Position numbers and translations under genes: made by a program
The notes under the pieces: model-generated
Told to the model about the DNA's origin: nothing
Seen by the model: only the letters and a program-made list of their open reading frames with translations
The model's database searches: none
Part shown: piece after piece, positions 44,693 through 55,365 of the stretch
How positions within the stretch are numbered: the first letter of the stretch is position 1
Layout: each line of letters starts with the position of its first letter
Origin: Davidsoniella eucalypti
Taxonomy: Eukaryota; Ascomycota; Sordariomycetes; Microascales; Ceratocystidaceae
Direction of reading: 5' to 3'
Assembly: GCA_004009845.1 (NCBI GenBank)
Contig: RMBW01000054.1
Coordinates: forward strand, 62,001 to 126,000
DNA length: 64,000 nt

Positions 44693-45523
44693 GCATGCTC
44701 ATAGTTTTTGTTATGGTGTTCCCCCTTCCTTATTCTTAGATGGGACCAAGGAGTTAGCGTTGTATTTGTTCTCTTAAGTTTTTTTTCTTACATTTCATCT
44801 TGTATATCTTTTTTATCTTCTTATCGGGTGGTTCCTTTATCTTATTCCTGCTTTAGTGCTGTGCTATACATGTGTGCTGTCATTTCGAATATTCAAATTA
44901 CTAAAACGAAACGTTGTTTTCTTTTTATATTTGGGTTTGCTTTGTTAATTAAAGACAAAGGGCGTTTTCAACAATTTGTTGTACTTGAAAGCTGCAAGAA
45001 TAATATATATTACAAACGCGTATTATCCATTGAATATCATGATATCTCCGTTTCACGATAATATCAATATAGGTAAATAGGGATTCATGACATCTGTTCC
45101 GATATATCTGTATTCATCACTAGATAACGATGAGATACTTGGTTATGTATATACATATCACGTATTCTTTACAACTATAAACTAGCAACTATATACAATA
45201 TAATCCTATATACCCTCATTGATATTGTAAATCAGATTCGCTTGCATATGGCTTATCAAAGATAGTTTACCATGAAGAAATCTACATCGATAGATAGATA
45301 AAAATCCCAAAAATGGGCGTAAAATAGATAAAAGTTACATGCAATTCAATGACCTCGGCTTAGTCTACTCTTCCTGCCCGAAATTACAAGAACGTATGTA
45401 GAATACAATTGTGTGGAACATGATATATACCAATATAGAGGTCCAAAGTTTATGATAGCAAGATCTTGTAACACGAGGCTTCAACGCCTCCAATAAAGAC
45501 TAATAGTAATAGAACCATGCCAT
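44693..45523. other. Convergent 3' intergenic region, CDC4 / dienelactone hydrolase gene
   Basis: 831 bases of AT-rich DNA with a T-rich start (CDC4 3' UTR). No gene is seen. Confidence 0.5.
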
Positions 45524-46526
45524 TTAATTTAAGAAGGTTTTGAACCACGCAACAGCCTGCGAGAAAGCCTGTTCTTTGGCAAATCTCACCAGCTTATTCT
45601 GAAGGTCACCACGGACGGCAAATCCATGCGAAACGCCGGAGTAGAGGTTGATTTGGTAAGGTTGGCGGGTTGCGATCAAGATATCTTCCGACTTATGACG
45701 AAGTTCGGCAGGGAAGATGGCATCAACTTCGGCAGCGGCGATAGAGAAAGGACCAGAGATAGCAGCGAGTTCGTCGTCTTGGATGTGACTAGGATGGGCG
45801 ACGAAGCCCACATCAATACCGTAGCCGAAGCCTCTGGCAACATACTATGATGAATGTTAGTGTCAGAAAAATCAATCTTGGAGAATAGCATATAGCGCAT
45901 GACTAGGGCTTGCATACCTTGCCGCCGAAACAATAGCCAACCGCACCGATCTTGGTAGCCCCATGATCTGCCTTCAGCTGTTCAATAGCAGCTTTGATGA
46001 TGGGATCGACAGCCGCGGGTGTGTGCGGATTGTCACCAGTAGTTCCGCTGTTAATCCACGAGGGAAAGCTAAACTTTGAGCGGTCGACATTTAAGGACAC
46101 AGGGTCACCATTGAAAACGTCGACTAGCAGTGTAACATAGCCGCTGGCAGCAAACTGGTCAACCATCAGCTTGCTGTTATCCCATATTCCAAAGGCATCT
46201 GGGAGATAGACAACGGCAATATCGGCGATTCTTCGCTCAGCGGAGGGAAGAGCAAGGTATCCATCCCACTTGTTGGCGATTTTGATACGAGAGCCTGCAG
46301 TGTGTCCACTATAAGATGTAAGCCGGCAAAGGAAGTATCAGCATACGGTTAGCAATGGAGAGACTCTGTCGAAATATAACCAATGTAATATGGAAGAACA
46401 GATATCCTCAGTATAAGTATCTCATCAATTTTAACTGTCGATAAAAGAACGCCAGATATCTTGATAGTTCACTTGCCTATGTTGGACGCCCTCTATACAG
46501 CAATCGGAAGGAGTAAGAGACGACAT
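45524..46526 (-). CDS. Dienelactone hydrolase-family protein with a GC-AG intron
   Basis: Three exons on the minus strand, 46526-46477, 46308-45918 and 45844-45524, give 253 aa. Intron 1 (46476-46309, 168 bases) begins GC (ATAG|GCAAGT) and ends TATAG; intron 2 is 73 bases with normal GT-AG ends. The joins are in phases 2 and 0 and give a continuous alpha/beta hydrolase. The N-terminal SDCCIEGVQHSGHTAG is typical of the fungal family. The triad is Cys143 (GYCFGGK), Asp188 (EVDAIFP) and His220 (GVSHGFAVRGD). Bacterial relatives open dienelactones in chlorocatechol breakdown; the fungal substrates are mostly unknown. There is no signal peptide, so cytosolic. Confidence 0.92.
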
Positions 46527-47207
46527 GGTCAGAGTCAGGTGTGATTATGCTGTAATAACCTAGACAGTCTCGAACAGAAGTTGTTGAGATCAATGATTAT
46601 TCGACTATTACAGCGTGAGGATATATCAGGATAAATAGCTAGAGATGAAGAGGAAATGTAGCAGCAAATGGCTTATAAGTAGTTGACTAGATTACAAATA
46701 TATTTATATTATCAATTTTACCCCACTAATGTGCTAATTTTACACAACTATATACTTCACAAAAGTTATGATCTTTACCAGAATTCTAACGGATATTTCA
46801 GATTGGTCGTAACATTGCCTACTAGTCAAACTAAGTTTTCAAGTACATGTACTCGAAAATCTGTGTTGTTGACAAATTAGGTTCTGTGAGATGATGGAGT
46901 TCTGAAATATAATAGGGTTACAAGAACAATAGGGTTATATAGGCTCACAATATAGCTTCATGAAAGACTCGCATTCGAAACCTGATACCAAATGAGTGTG
47001 ACACCACTGCGGATAATACAAAGACTTTAAAAAATCGAAATACATTGGCTTTCACACACATCTTTACACGCATGTGTATATACTTTTATATTATTTGTTC
47101 CCGACATACCTTTTGACGATTATTGTCAATCAGATTGGCCGTTCTTAGCTACTAGTTGTGATGGCGTCATAGCTTTGCTATTAACTGACCCTAGTTTGTT
47201 TCGCGAC
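46527..47207. promoter_or_regulatory. Divergent upstream region, dienelactone hydrolase / EMP65
   Basis: 681 bases between divergent starts. It has two direct copies of AATAGGGTTA (46911-46920 and 46928-46937), 17 bases apart, and a four-codon upstream ORF (ATG GCG TCA TAG) at 47161-47172 ahead of EMP65. Confidence 0.5.
47161..47172 (+). promoter_or_regulatory. Minimal upstream ORF (Met-Ala-Ser-stop) before EMP65
   Basis: ATG GCG TCA TAG lies 36 bases upstream of the EMP65 start codon and in a different reading frame. If the transcript starts upstream of it, ribosomes would meet this ORF first, which could limit or tune EMP65 translation. The transcript start is not known. Confidence 0.45.
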
Positions 47208-50200
47208 ATGGAGACTCAAGATGGAAATCAGAACCAGCCGAACGTTACCAACCAGCGCCAAAAAAAACGGGTTAGAGGTGACACAGACTCGTATCTGCCC
47301 TCACAAAACCCAGCGACCATTGCTTCTTTGACAGTATCGCGAAAACGGCGTATGACGACCAAGAGCCCTGCTAACTTGATGGTTGACGACAGTGCTGCAG
47401 GACCAGGCGAGATAGTTGGCGCCAACTCCGTCGACGTACAAAGGAAAAGCCTACCGACCATTCTATCGGAGGGAGAACGGACGTCTTCCGAATCTGACCG
47501 GTCGCTGGATAAGAGTGAAATTCGCAACCCGACACCCGTTTCTTCGGCATCATCACAAACTGAGAATGGCGCTCTTCCGTCACCGCCGGCAACTGTTATT
47601 ATCACAGCCACATCGCCAGCATTTACAGATACGACGATCGCATCTCCGCTAGAGAATGCCACATTTGAAGATGCCGCTCGACATACCAACCCACCACCAA
47701 TAACCCATCGACCAAGTATCGACAATGTCGTACGACGCATGTCTGCTACAGACCTCCAACAGCTTGCGCGAGAGCCCAACTCCTTACCGATGGCCGTGAT
47801 CCCCCCGGACCTGAAGATAAAGCGCCTGTCGCCGGCTGATCTCCAGCAACTCCGTACGGAAATGCTAAATCCGAGCGTTGTTACTCCCCATGTACACGAT
47901 AGTGCGATCGAACCGGGATCTGGAACAGCTGCGGCTGTGGCTACACGGAGGCTTCATTCTCGGATCGATGTCCCACGGCGTAACTTTCGTACTCTCTCTT
48001 CACCACCGACGAGTCGACGTAAACGATCTCCGTCGCCAATTGCTTCCCCGAGACGCCATTCGATATTGAATATCCATAGACATGGCCCTCAAAACACCCA
48101 CGTACCTAATCTCAAGTTGGCACCGATGAACCTCATGGATAGCGAAGCTCTGTCATTTCCCAACCGCCCACGAAGCGCCGTGATAAATCCGACCGCGTTC
48201 ATTATACCCACCAAAGACCATGACAAAGACTGCGATAACCATGCAGATCTCATCGAACCCCCGGCGCTACCACTTCCTCCCATGTCGTTTCCAGCCCATC
48301 TCGAACTGGAGTTGGCAGCATCCAGACCTAGTCCATTGTACATCTATCACCCAGACAACATTGACTCTCCGTACGAGTCGTCTGCTATAAAGTTCGATCG
48401 ATTGAAGAACATGTTGCTACTACCACCGTATCTGGAGCGGGCACTCATGTTCGGAGTGTTAGCTTGCCTTGACGCATGGCTATATACGTTCACGATACTG
48501 CCAATCCGCTTCACCATGGCACTTTGGCTACTTGTCAAATGGTGGGCATATGTCATTGCGAAGGAATGTCGCTGGCTTCTTGACTTTGTCTGGTATGGCC
48601 TTGGTAGGCTGTGGATGCGAGCTGGTGGCAAAAATCTTGATGACACTAGCACTGCAAGCAATACGACACCCGGTGTCAGATCACGTCGCCCAACTGGCGC
48701 ATCTAGCGCAGATGTCAATATACAGGCTCTTCAAGATGACATCATGCTCTCTCGCTCGGCATCGTCTGCGTCTGCTGTAAATGGCGCACCGCCACCTCTG
48801 CTACGGCGTATTTCACATTTGAATAAACATCGTAGTCATACTTCATCTTCAAGAACACCTTCTGCAATCTTCCGCCATCGCAGAACTAAATCAATGCCAT
48901 CCGCACTTTCAACATTTCATAAGGCGGATCTCTTGCAGGGTGCCATCATCTTGTTCAGTTGCATCGCAATGATGAAAATGGATGCCAGTCGCATGTATCA
49001 TTTCATTCGTGGTCAGTCTGATATAAAACTATACGTTATCTTCAATATTCTCGAAGTGGCAGACAGACTGTTATCAGCGGTAGGCCAGGATATCCTTGAG
49101 TGTCTTTTCAGCTCGGAAACACTATCACGAAATAGCCAGGGTCGGTCCAAGGTGCTTTTACCTTTGGGGATGTTCATATTGGCATTGATATACACTATAT
49201 CACATGCAGTAACATTATATTTCCATGCTATAACTCTAAATGTGGCAGTGAACTCGTATTCAAACGCACTACTTACGCTGCTAATGTCGAATCAGTTCGT
49301 CGAAGTCAAAAGCACGGTGTTCAAACGATTCGAAAAGGACAACTTATTTCAACTGACGTGTGCCGACATTGTTGAGCGTTTCCAGCTCTGCATAATGCTC
49401 GTCATCATTGGATTACGTAATGTTGTCGAGATGGGCGGCCTTTCAGTCGTGCCTGGTGGCCCTACTGAGGAACTTCGGACATCATCTATGCCTATCCACA
49501 GCCCTTCGATTTTGCCTCATTCCTTTACGGTACTTCCATCATGGCTTCTATCTGGCGAAGTTTTGTCGCCGTTTGTGATCGTTATAGCCAGCGAAATATT
49601 TGTTGATGTTGTGAAACATTCGTATGTCAATAGGTTCAACAGCATAAAACCGACATTCTACAGTCGTATATTGGATATCTTGTGTAAGGATTATTACACT
49701 GATGTAAGTAAAACCAGGAAATTCTCGAGATGGTACATACCTGATATAATGCTGACCATGAGATAGGCATTTGTGACACCGTCTCTCACTCGCCGTCTAG
49801 GCCTGGCCACTATACCTTTGTCCTGCCTCTTCATTCGCGCATCAATCCAAACTTATCATATGTTCCTGTCAACACATCTTGCGCCGCCTCTTCCATCTTC
49901 GACACAAACGGCTCTTTCTCAGACGTCTGCAGCCATTCCGTCTCCGGCCATAATCGAAGCGCTCAACAAGTTCGATGCCTTGATCCGTGATTCGCTGGGT
50001 CGATCGGTTCATGGTCCGTCTTTGTTTGTCGAGGAGGCGATATCAGGGGCGCAGTCCTGGTTTAAATGGACAAGCGATGATGTCATAGCATGGCTGACAA
50101 TGCTTGTCGTTTTCTTCATACTTTTTCTCGTAGCTTTGATCGCAAAGCTATTGCTTGGTATGGTACTATTACATTATGCGCGAAATCGCTACGCAAAGCT

Positions 50201-50447
50201 TATATTGAAGGAAGAACTTGCGGACTTGGATGCACAAAATGGCAAATCTCAAGAGAAAGACCCCTACGATGCTAAAAGTAAGCGTTTGGGGGGCTATGGT
50301 CATGTCGAGGTAGGCGAAGACCGTAAACGCTGGATTAACTCTGACCCTGCGGAGGGTTTGAAGAGAACAAAGGAAAAAAGAGGTGATAGAGCAGCTGACT
50401 ATGATAAAGTATCACGATACGAAATGGTGGCTAAACGTATCTGGTAG
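47208..50447 (+). CDS. EMP65: TAPT1/Emp65-family ER membrane protein
   Basis: The exons are 47208-49703 and 49767-50447, with a 63-base phase 0 intron (GAT|GTAAGT, GATAG), giving 1,058 aa. An open frame continues upstream of 47208, but only as non-ATG codons. The first 390 residues are polar, Ser/Pro/Arg-rich and probably cytosolic. The TAPT1 domain begins near SAIKFDRLKNMLLLPP and has several membrane spans with the signature DASRMYHFIRGQSDIKLYVI, then FNILEVADRLLSAVGQDI. The second exon adds two or three spans and a charged tail that ends RYEMVAKRIW, as in fungal homologues. In yeast, Emp65 forms an ER complex with the SUN-like Slp1 that protects soluble ER proteins from degradation; animal TAPT1 is linked to cilia and signalling. 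Confidence 0.9.
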
Positions 50448-51465
50448 GGGTTTTTTTAATACAGGCTTTTAGACAGTAATACATATGGAAAGCTAGTTGC
50501 TTATAACTGACTATATCTTGTGTTACCTCACTAATTTGCATCTAAAATTATCAATACATTCATGAAATATGTATTTTAGTATATTAGCACATAATGACAC
50601 AATAACATCAACAACAGCTAACAGTAGCTTGTATAATCAACTACAATTTTTTTATAGGAGAATTGAAAACGAGTGATTCTTCATTACTTTGTATGTTGAT
50701 AATCAATTAAAACCGTGCCTTTTCTCAGAGCCTCTACATTTATATGTACCGGCATATTGACGTAGAATAGAAAAAACCAAGTAATTCTGCCTAATCACGT
50801 GCTTATACACGTGCTTATATTGGAGTAATAAACCGGCCTTGGCTATTTTGGCGTTAGTGGGCCTTGCTAAGACGGTAGCTTCGCTTTTACATCCCTGATA
50901 CATTTTTGATTGAACCATATGTAAAGCTTGCCTTCCTTTCTTATTTTGTTCTTCACATATTCTTCAATCATGAGGAGTTGTTCCCTCTTATTAATAGTTA
51001 CCGTTCGTTTTTCTATGTTTTAATCGCTTGGCGGCGCTCAATATTGAAGCCACCACGAATTCTATTCTTTCATTCATTCTTTTTTCAATTGATTTGTTTT
51101 TCTTCTCTTTTTCTCAAGCGTCAATCTAACTGTTAATTCGTTCATTTTCAATTGTTTTTTTTTTTCCTTTCCAAACGATCAGCTTCCCATATACAGAAAT
51201 TACAAAATAGGGAAACTTCGAGTAATTGATGCGCCAACTTGAGAGTCCGCCACGACTTTGCTTGTAACGCCACCCGAGATACCGCCATCTTTGTGAATTC
51301 ATAGTCGCCTGTAATATCGCAGAAAAAGTAGCTAGTCAGCGAGCCTATTTTATCTGATCTAAACCCTCGGGACATTACTCGAACGACTGCTTCCGATATT
51401 TGAAATCGCGACGACCGCGACGGATCATCTCCCTTCGATTAATCTCGACCTCCAATTTCTCGATA
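50448..51465. promoter_or_regulatory. Upstream region of MEH1/EGO1 with two tandem E-boxes
   Basis: 1 kb between tandem genes, AT-rich. It contains two direct copies of CACGTGCTTATA at 50796-50819 (listed separately) and a T-rich tract at about 51150-51170. No gene is seen. Confidence 0.5.
50796..50819 (+). promoter_or_regulatory. Direct repeat of E-box CACGTG (CACGTGCTTATA twice)
   Basis: Two CACGTG cores at 50796-50801 and 50808-50813 have the same six-base trailer CTTATA, so the unit is 12 bases. They lie about 650 bases upstream of the MEH1-like start. CACGTG is bound by fungal bHLH factors such as Cbf1. A role here is an inference. Confidence 0.45.
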
Positions 51466-52121
51466 ATGGGCGCATTTTGTTCATGCTTGGGCCGCAGCCC
51501 TGCCGACGACTATGATGAGGTAGGGATCTATTTTTGTATTTTCTACTATTAGTGCGCTTGCGCTTACATGCTATTTTAGAGGTTTCTCTAACATACGCGA
51601 TTGCTTGACAGGACGAAGAGCAGCGTCTTTTATATGACGAGAGTGTCGCGCCATATGGAGGCTTCCATGATCCGGCTATGGTGCCCGTTGAAGATGGCCT
51701 CGAAGCGCGGCAAGAGGCTGAAGCGCTCCAAAGAGTAGTCGCCAGAACGACAGAGTAAGCCCAGCCCACACAGCGATGATCTGTGCTTCGAAAGTGGTCG
51801 CATTGACTAATGTATCTGCGCTATAGCAACATGGTCGACATCTACGATATCGGCGAAAGCATTCAACCACCACCGGCCCCGTTTGCCTACACAGGCCAAG
51901 AGTCACGCCTCATGCGGTACCGGAACTTGATTTCTAAAATGTCTACTAGCGATGACATAATCGAAGCAATCCAATTCGAAACGACTCACTCTCCGCCGAT
52001 AATTCACGACGACTACACGACAAACGCCCTGAAAATGTCGAATACAGTATCGCGAGTACTCACTGATAAAGACTGTGCCCTCGTTGGTACTTTTGCCGAC
52101 GCAGCCGCAGCAATGAGATAG
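51466..52121 (+). CDS. MEH1: Meh1/Ego1 (LAMTOR1-like) vacuolar anchor of the EGO/Ragulator TORC1 complex
   Basis: Three exons, 51466-51519, 51612-51754 and 51827-52121, joined in phases 0 and 2, give 163 aa (human LAMTOR1 is 161, yeast Meh1 184). The start MGAFCSCLGRS has Gly2 for N-myristoylation and Cys5/Cys7 for palmitoylation, which anchor the protein to the vacuole or lysosome. DEEQRLLYDE follows, as in LAMTOR1. The middle and C-terminal parts (IYDIGES, LISKMSTSDDIIEAI, ADAAAAMR) are short helices that in relatives wrap the partner roadblock subunits. The complex recruits Rag/Gtr GTPases and TORC1 in amino-acid sensing. Family identity rests on the lipidation motif, size and DEEQRLL, so the confidence is good but not complete. 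Confidence 0.83.
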
Positions 52122-53635
52122 ACTGTGTCTTGAAGAGAAACACCGATATCTTGATACCCATAACAATGAACGCATGATACCCAGTTCTTAAGCATTCTTA
52201 TGTTGTACCAAAAGCCATAGTGCACATCCATCTAACCACATCACTCTTGTCATAGACATGCATTATGTACGTTGGGCTTTAGTGCATGCCCTGTAACAGT
52301 ATGTACATATGTATGTACAGTATACTTATTTTATATTGGATTATGGGCTGGGAACAAGTATAGATTTCCTTCTATTCATCCTGCAAGTAGCTTTCATTAA
52401 TCAAGGGGTAGTGGGAAAAAAAAGAAAATCAGAAATTTGAAACTGGCTTGACTATATCAAGGACTAGCATGCTATAATTAGGCTGCTATCAAGTTTTCTA
52501 GAGTAGCCTATTCAAGTGCGCCTGTACATATAGGAAAGTAAGCAAGCCTTTCCATTCAATGCATATATCAGTACATACACACATATATAACTATTATATC
52601 CCTACTAGTTGTAAATTACTCTCATGCCGTTGTAGATGTAGTACCATGGTTATCATGTCAGGATATATCCACGCTTTAAGTGCATGTGATTCGAAGGACA
52701 CTTTAGCCCTTGAAGAAAGTCCAGCTATAGCTTTTATGCCCATTTTGATACTACAGAAACTAGGCGTTACCCAACTCTCCACTGTGGGTTCTCTAGCATT
52801 GCATTATAAGATGGGAATTTTCATAGAAGCAAGTTGTATCGCCATGCACAACATAAACAATGCACTTGATCTGTCGGTAATGCCCCATTGTGCTGTACAT
52901 TAGTGCAGTTTGAGTATGCTAAAAGCTACAGTAACATCCTCTCTGTAAATCCTAGTCGCCGGCATCTGCATTACGTGGCGGGGAAGGCTTCCTTCTAGCT
53001 CAAAGCTCTCAACAGTTCGATCCTAGCATTGCAAAGTCTGTGGATGGACTACCGGACCAGTAGGATATGTTGGTCATGGTTGAGTATAGATTCAGCTGTG
53101 AGATTTATCCTGTGCGAGACCTAGGCCCTAGTACAATATCACGGGACTAAGAGGACATGAGTTTTGTAACAAAGAGTTTACATAAATAGCTAATCTATAG
53201 AGATGTGTTTATAAAGGTAAAGCAATGGCCTGTCAAGTGAAAACTAGAACATATGTGAGAACTGAAACTGGGGACAAACAGAGAGAGAGAGAGAGAGAGA
53301 GGAAATGGGTAAGCAGAGCCGTTAGGCAGACACAGGCGGACCTGTCATGCATATAAAATAAGAGCGTATGTGGACTGACAGGCGTAGAATTTTATCTGTA
53401 GTGGGAATTCTCCGCTTCCCCTCTTCCCCAGTTTCCTCCGGTTTTCCTTGGGTGATTCTTGTAGCAGAACCTGGGATGGCCGTGGAACAGACGAATTAAA
53501 GAGGCATTATTAGGGCTGAAGGTAACTCCGTCCATGCAAAAATGAATGATTAACTAGATGTTGAATGCGAGTAGTGTAAAGGGGAAAAAGGAACAAAGAA
53601 AGGCCGAGCATTGATCTGAATGCCTGCCCAGAGAA
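52122..53635. other. 1.5-kb convergent intergenic region
   Basis: Between the MEH1-like gene and the cysteine-rich gene, both 3' ends. AT-rich, with a GA repeat at 53281-53301. Open frames are short and look like chance. No gene is seen. Confidence 0.5.
53281..53301 (+). repeat. (GA)10 microsatellite
   Basis: Ten GA units in a 3' intergenic region. Confidence 0.9.
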
Positions 53636-54178
53636 TCAGACGCTGCTGATCATGGCCTGGTTGGCATACATAGGGCCTGGCTGTGTATAAAAGTTGATGC
53701 CCAGAGACTGAGGACTCGGCACCTCCTCGCCTGGGAGGACGCCCGGGAAGGCATTGAAAGCGAGAGGCGGAGACCCGGGCAGGAACGGATGTGAGTACGT
53801 TGTCACCGGCGGGAGCTGGGCTCCGTGGGGCAGAACGCCCGACTGCATCTGACTTGGGTTCAAGGCTGCATCGTGCTTGAGCCGGAAATCATTCCATTCG
53901 TTGTACACGCGCAAGTACTCTCCTCGTTTGCTTTCGATGGTGGCCTTGAGTTTGTTCTCTTTGCACCACCGATCGAGGTCTTTGGCCATCTTGATTAGAC
54001 GGCGTTGCTTCCGTGCCGCTCGCTCGCACAAGCTGCACACGCTTTGTTGCCACACGGTTTCGTTGACGAGTTTCATGCCACAGGTCTCGCCTGTTCGGGT
54101 TTCCGAGGGGCATTGTGCCCGGAAGCTGCCCCAGCGGTAGAATCCACAAGAGTAGACGAGCTGGTCGTAGTGGCACAT
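53636..54178 (-). CDS. Small protein with N-terminal cysteine-rich motif, unknown function
   Basis: A single exon from the ATG at 54178 gives 180 aa. I do not recognise a named family, though the start MCHYDQLVYSCG followed by RWGSFRAQC and TGETCG resembles a class of fungal hypothetical proteins. The first 51 residues hold Cys at 2, 11, 23, 33, 48 and 51 plus His3, the last pair as CSLC, which could bind one or two metal ions. A basic helix follows (RAARKQRRLIKMAKDLDRW) and then a charged helical stretch. The C-terminal 75 residues are Pro/Gly-rich and probably disordered. It stands at the edge of the second long gene-free region. Spliced upstream exons cannot be excluded. Confidence 0.65.
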   Translation of the reverse strand: MCHYDQLVYSCGFYRWGSFRAQCPSETRTGETCGMKLVNETVWQQSVCSLCERAARKQRRLIKMAKDLDRWCKENKLKATIESKRGEYLRVYNEWNDFRLKHDAALNPSQMQSGVLPHGAQLPPVTTYSHPFLPGSPPLAFNAFPGVLPGEEVPSPQSLGINFYTQPGPMYANQAMISSV

Positions 54179-55339
54179 GTTGTTGGGTCGATAGCAAGAG
54201 GCTATTGCAAATTTGGATGGGTGGCGGTTGTCGAGAATACGCGTAGAGTACGAAGGCTTCAGTATCTATAGTATACACGTGTCAGTGTCAGGTGCTACGA
54301 TATGTATAGTGAACGCTCAAGAACGCTTATCCCCTCTATATTCTCTGCTGCTAGATGCCAAGTTTGCATAGGCCTAGCGTGACTAGAGTGGGCTGTGTGG
54401 TGATAGTATTGGCTATCAGAGAAGGAGCTCGATTCTTCACCTACAGTTACGTATGGAATGGGGAACTAGCAGACTAGTAATGCAGGTTTGGTCTGAGCAA
54501 ACGAAGGTAAAGCAGGTATATAGGTTGCGTGATACGGACTTGTGGAGGCTTTGGTCCTATGTGTCTTGGGCCTTTTCGACTAATGTATATCATATGACTG
54601 TTCTGGCTGTGCTATGAAATGCTATGGCAAGTCGCCCTGTGATATTCGGCACAAACGAGCACCGGGATATAAGTGGACTAGCGATGTATGTAAGTTTGAT
54701 TAGCACTCAGTGCATCTTGTAGCGGAGGCACTAGCGAAGATATCTCACCCGAGGTTCTGTGGAGGAAAGCCAAGATAGTGAATGGTAGGTTATTGATCCT
54801 GTTGTAAGATGTATGGCACAGACAGAAGGGCGATAGCACGAGTCCAGAGGAAGATATATAGATAGAGAGAGATAGAATCAATGAAGAGAGAGAATGGCAG
54901 TGTATATATGTATGGAACTAGGCAAGGCGGAATGTAGATAGTGTTGGAGTGAAAAGGATGTTCAGCTGAAAGAAGAGCTGGATGGAGATGATACTCGAGA
55001 TCTTGCAACAGAAGAGATTAACAGCCCAACTTATAGTCGTTCGGCTACTCCTGCAGCATATATGGTTGTTAAGTGTTAGCATAGGCAATGGAACTCTCTT
55101 TAGAATTAGATGCCGTGTCTATCTTCTCGCTTTAGGTTCATAACTCTTTACTTCGAACGGTACCTGGCACTCATGTCCGGCACCCTCAGGCCATATCAAT
55201 CAGAATGACACCCTACAGATATCAAAATCCTCGGTGGCCTACTTTGTCGAAGTAACTTGCATGGGGTGGCCACGACAGCCTGACTCTGAAAGGACCTTTC
55301 TTTGGACCGAATCTTCCACAGTTAAGTTGCTTCTCTCCT

Positions 55340-55365
55340 CCCCCCCCCCCCCCCCCCCCCCCCCC
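55340..55365 (+). repeat. C26 homopolymer
   Basis: Twenty-six consecutive C on the + strand. The length is likely approximate, because homopolymers this long are hard to sequence. Confidence 0.85.

Noticed and set aside
55340..55365. C26 tract as a G-quadruplex or i-motif regulator.
   Set aside because: It is far from any supported gene, and long homopolymers arise often by slippage; there is no evidence of function.
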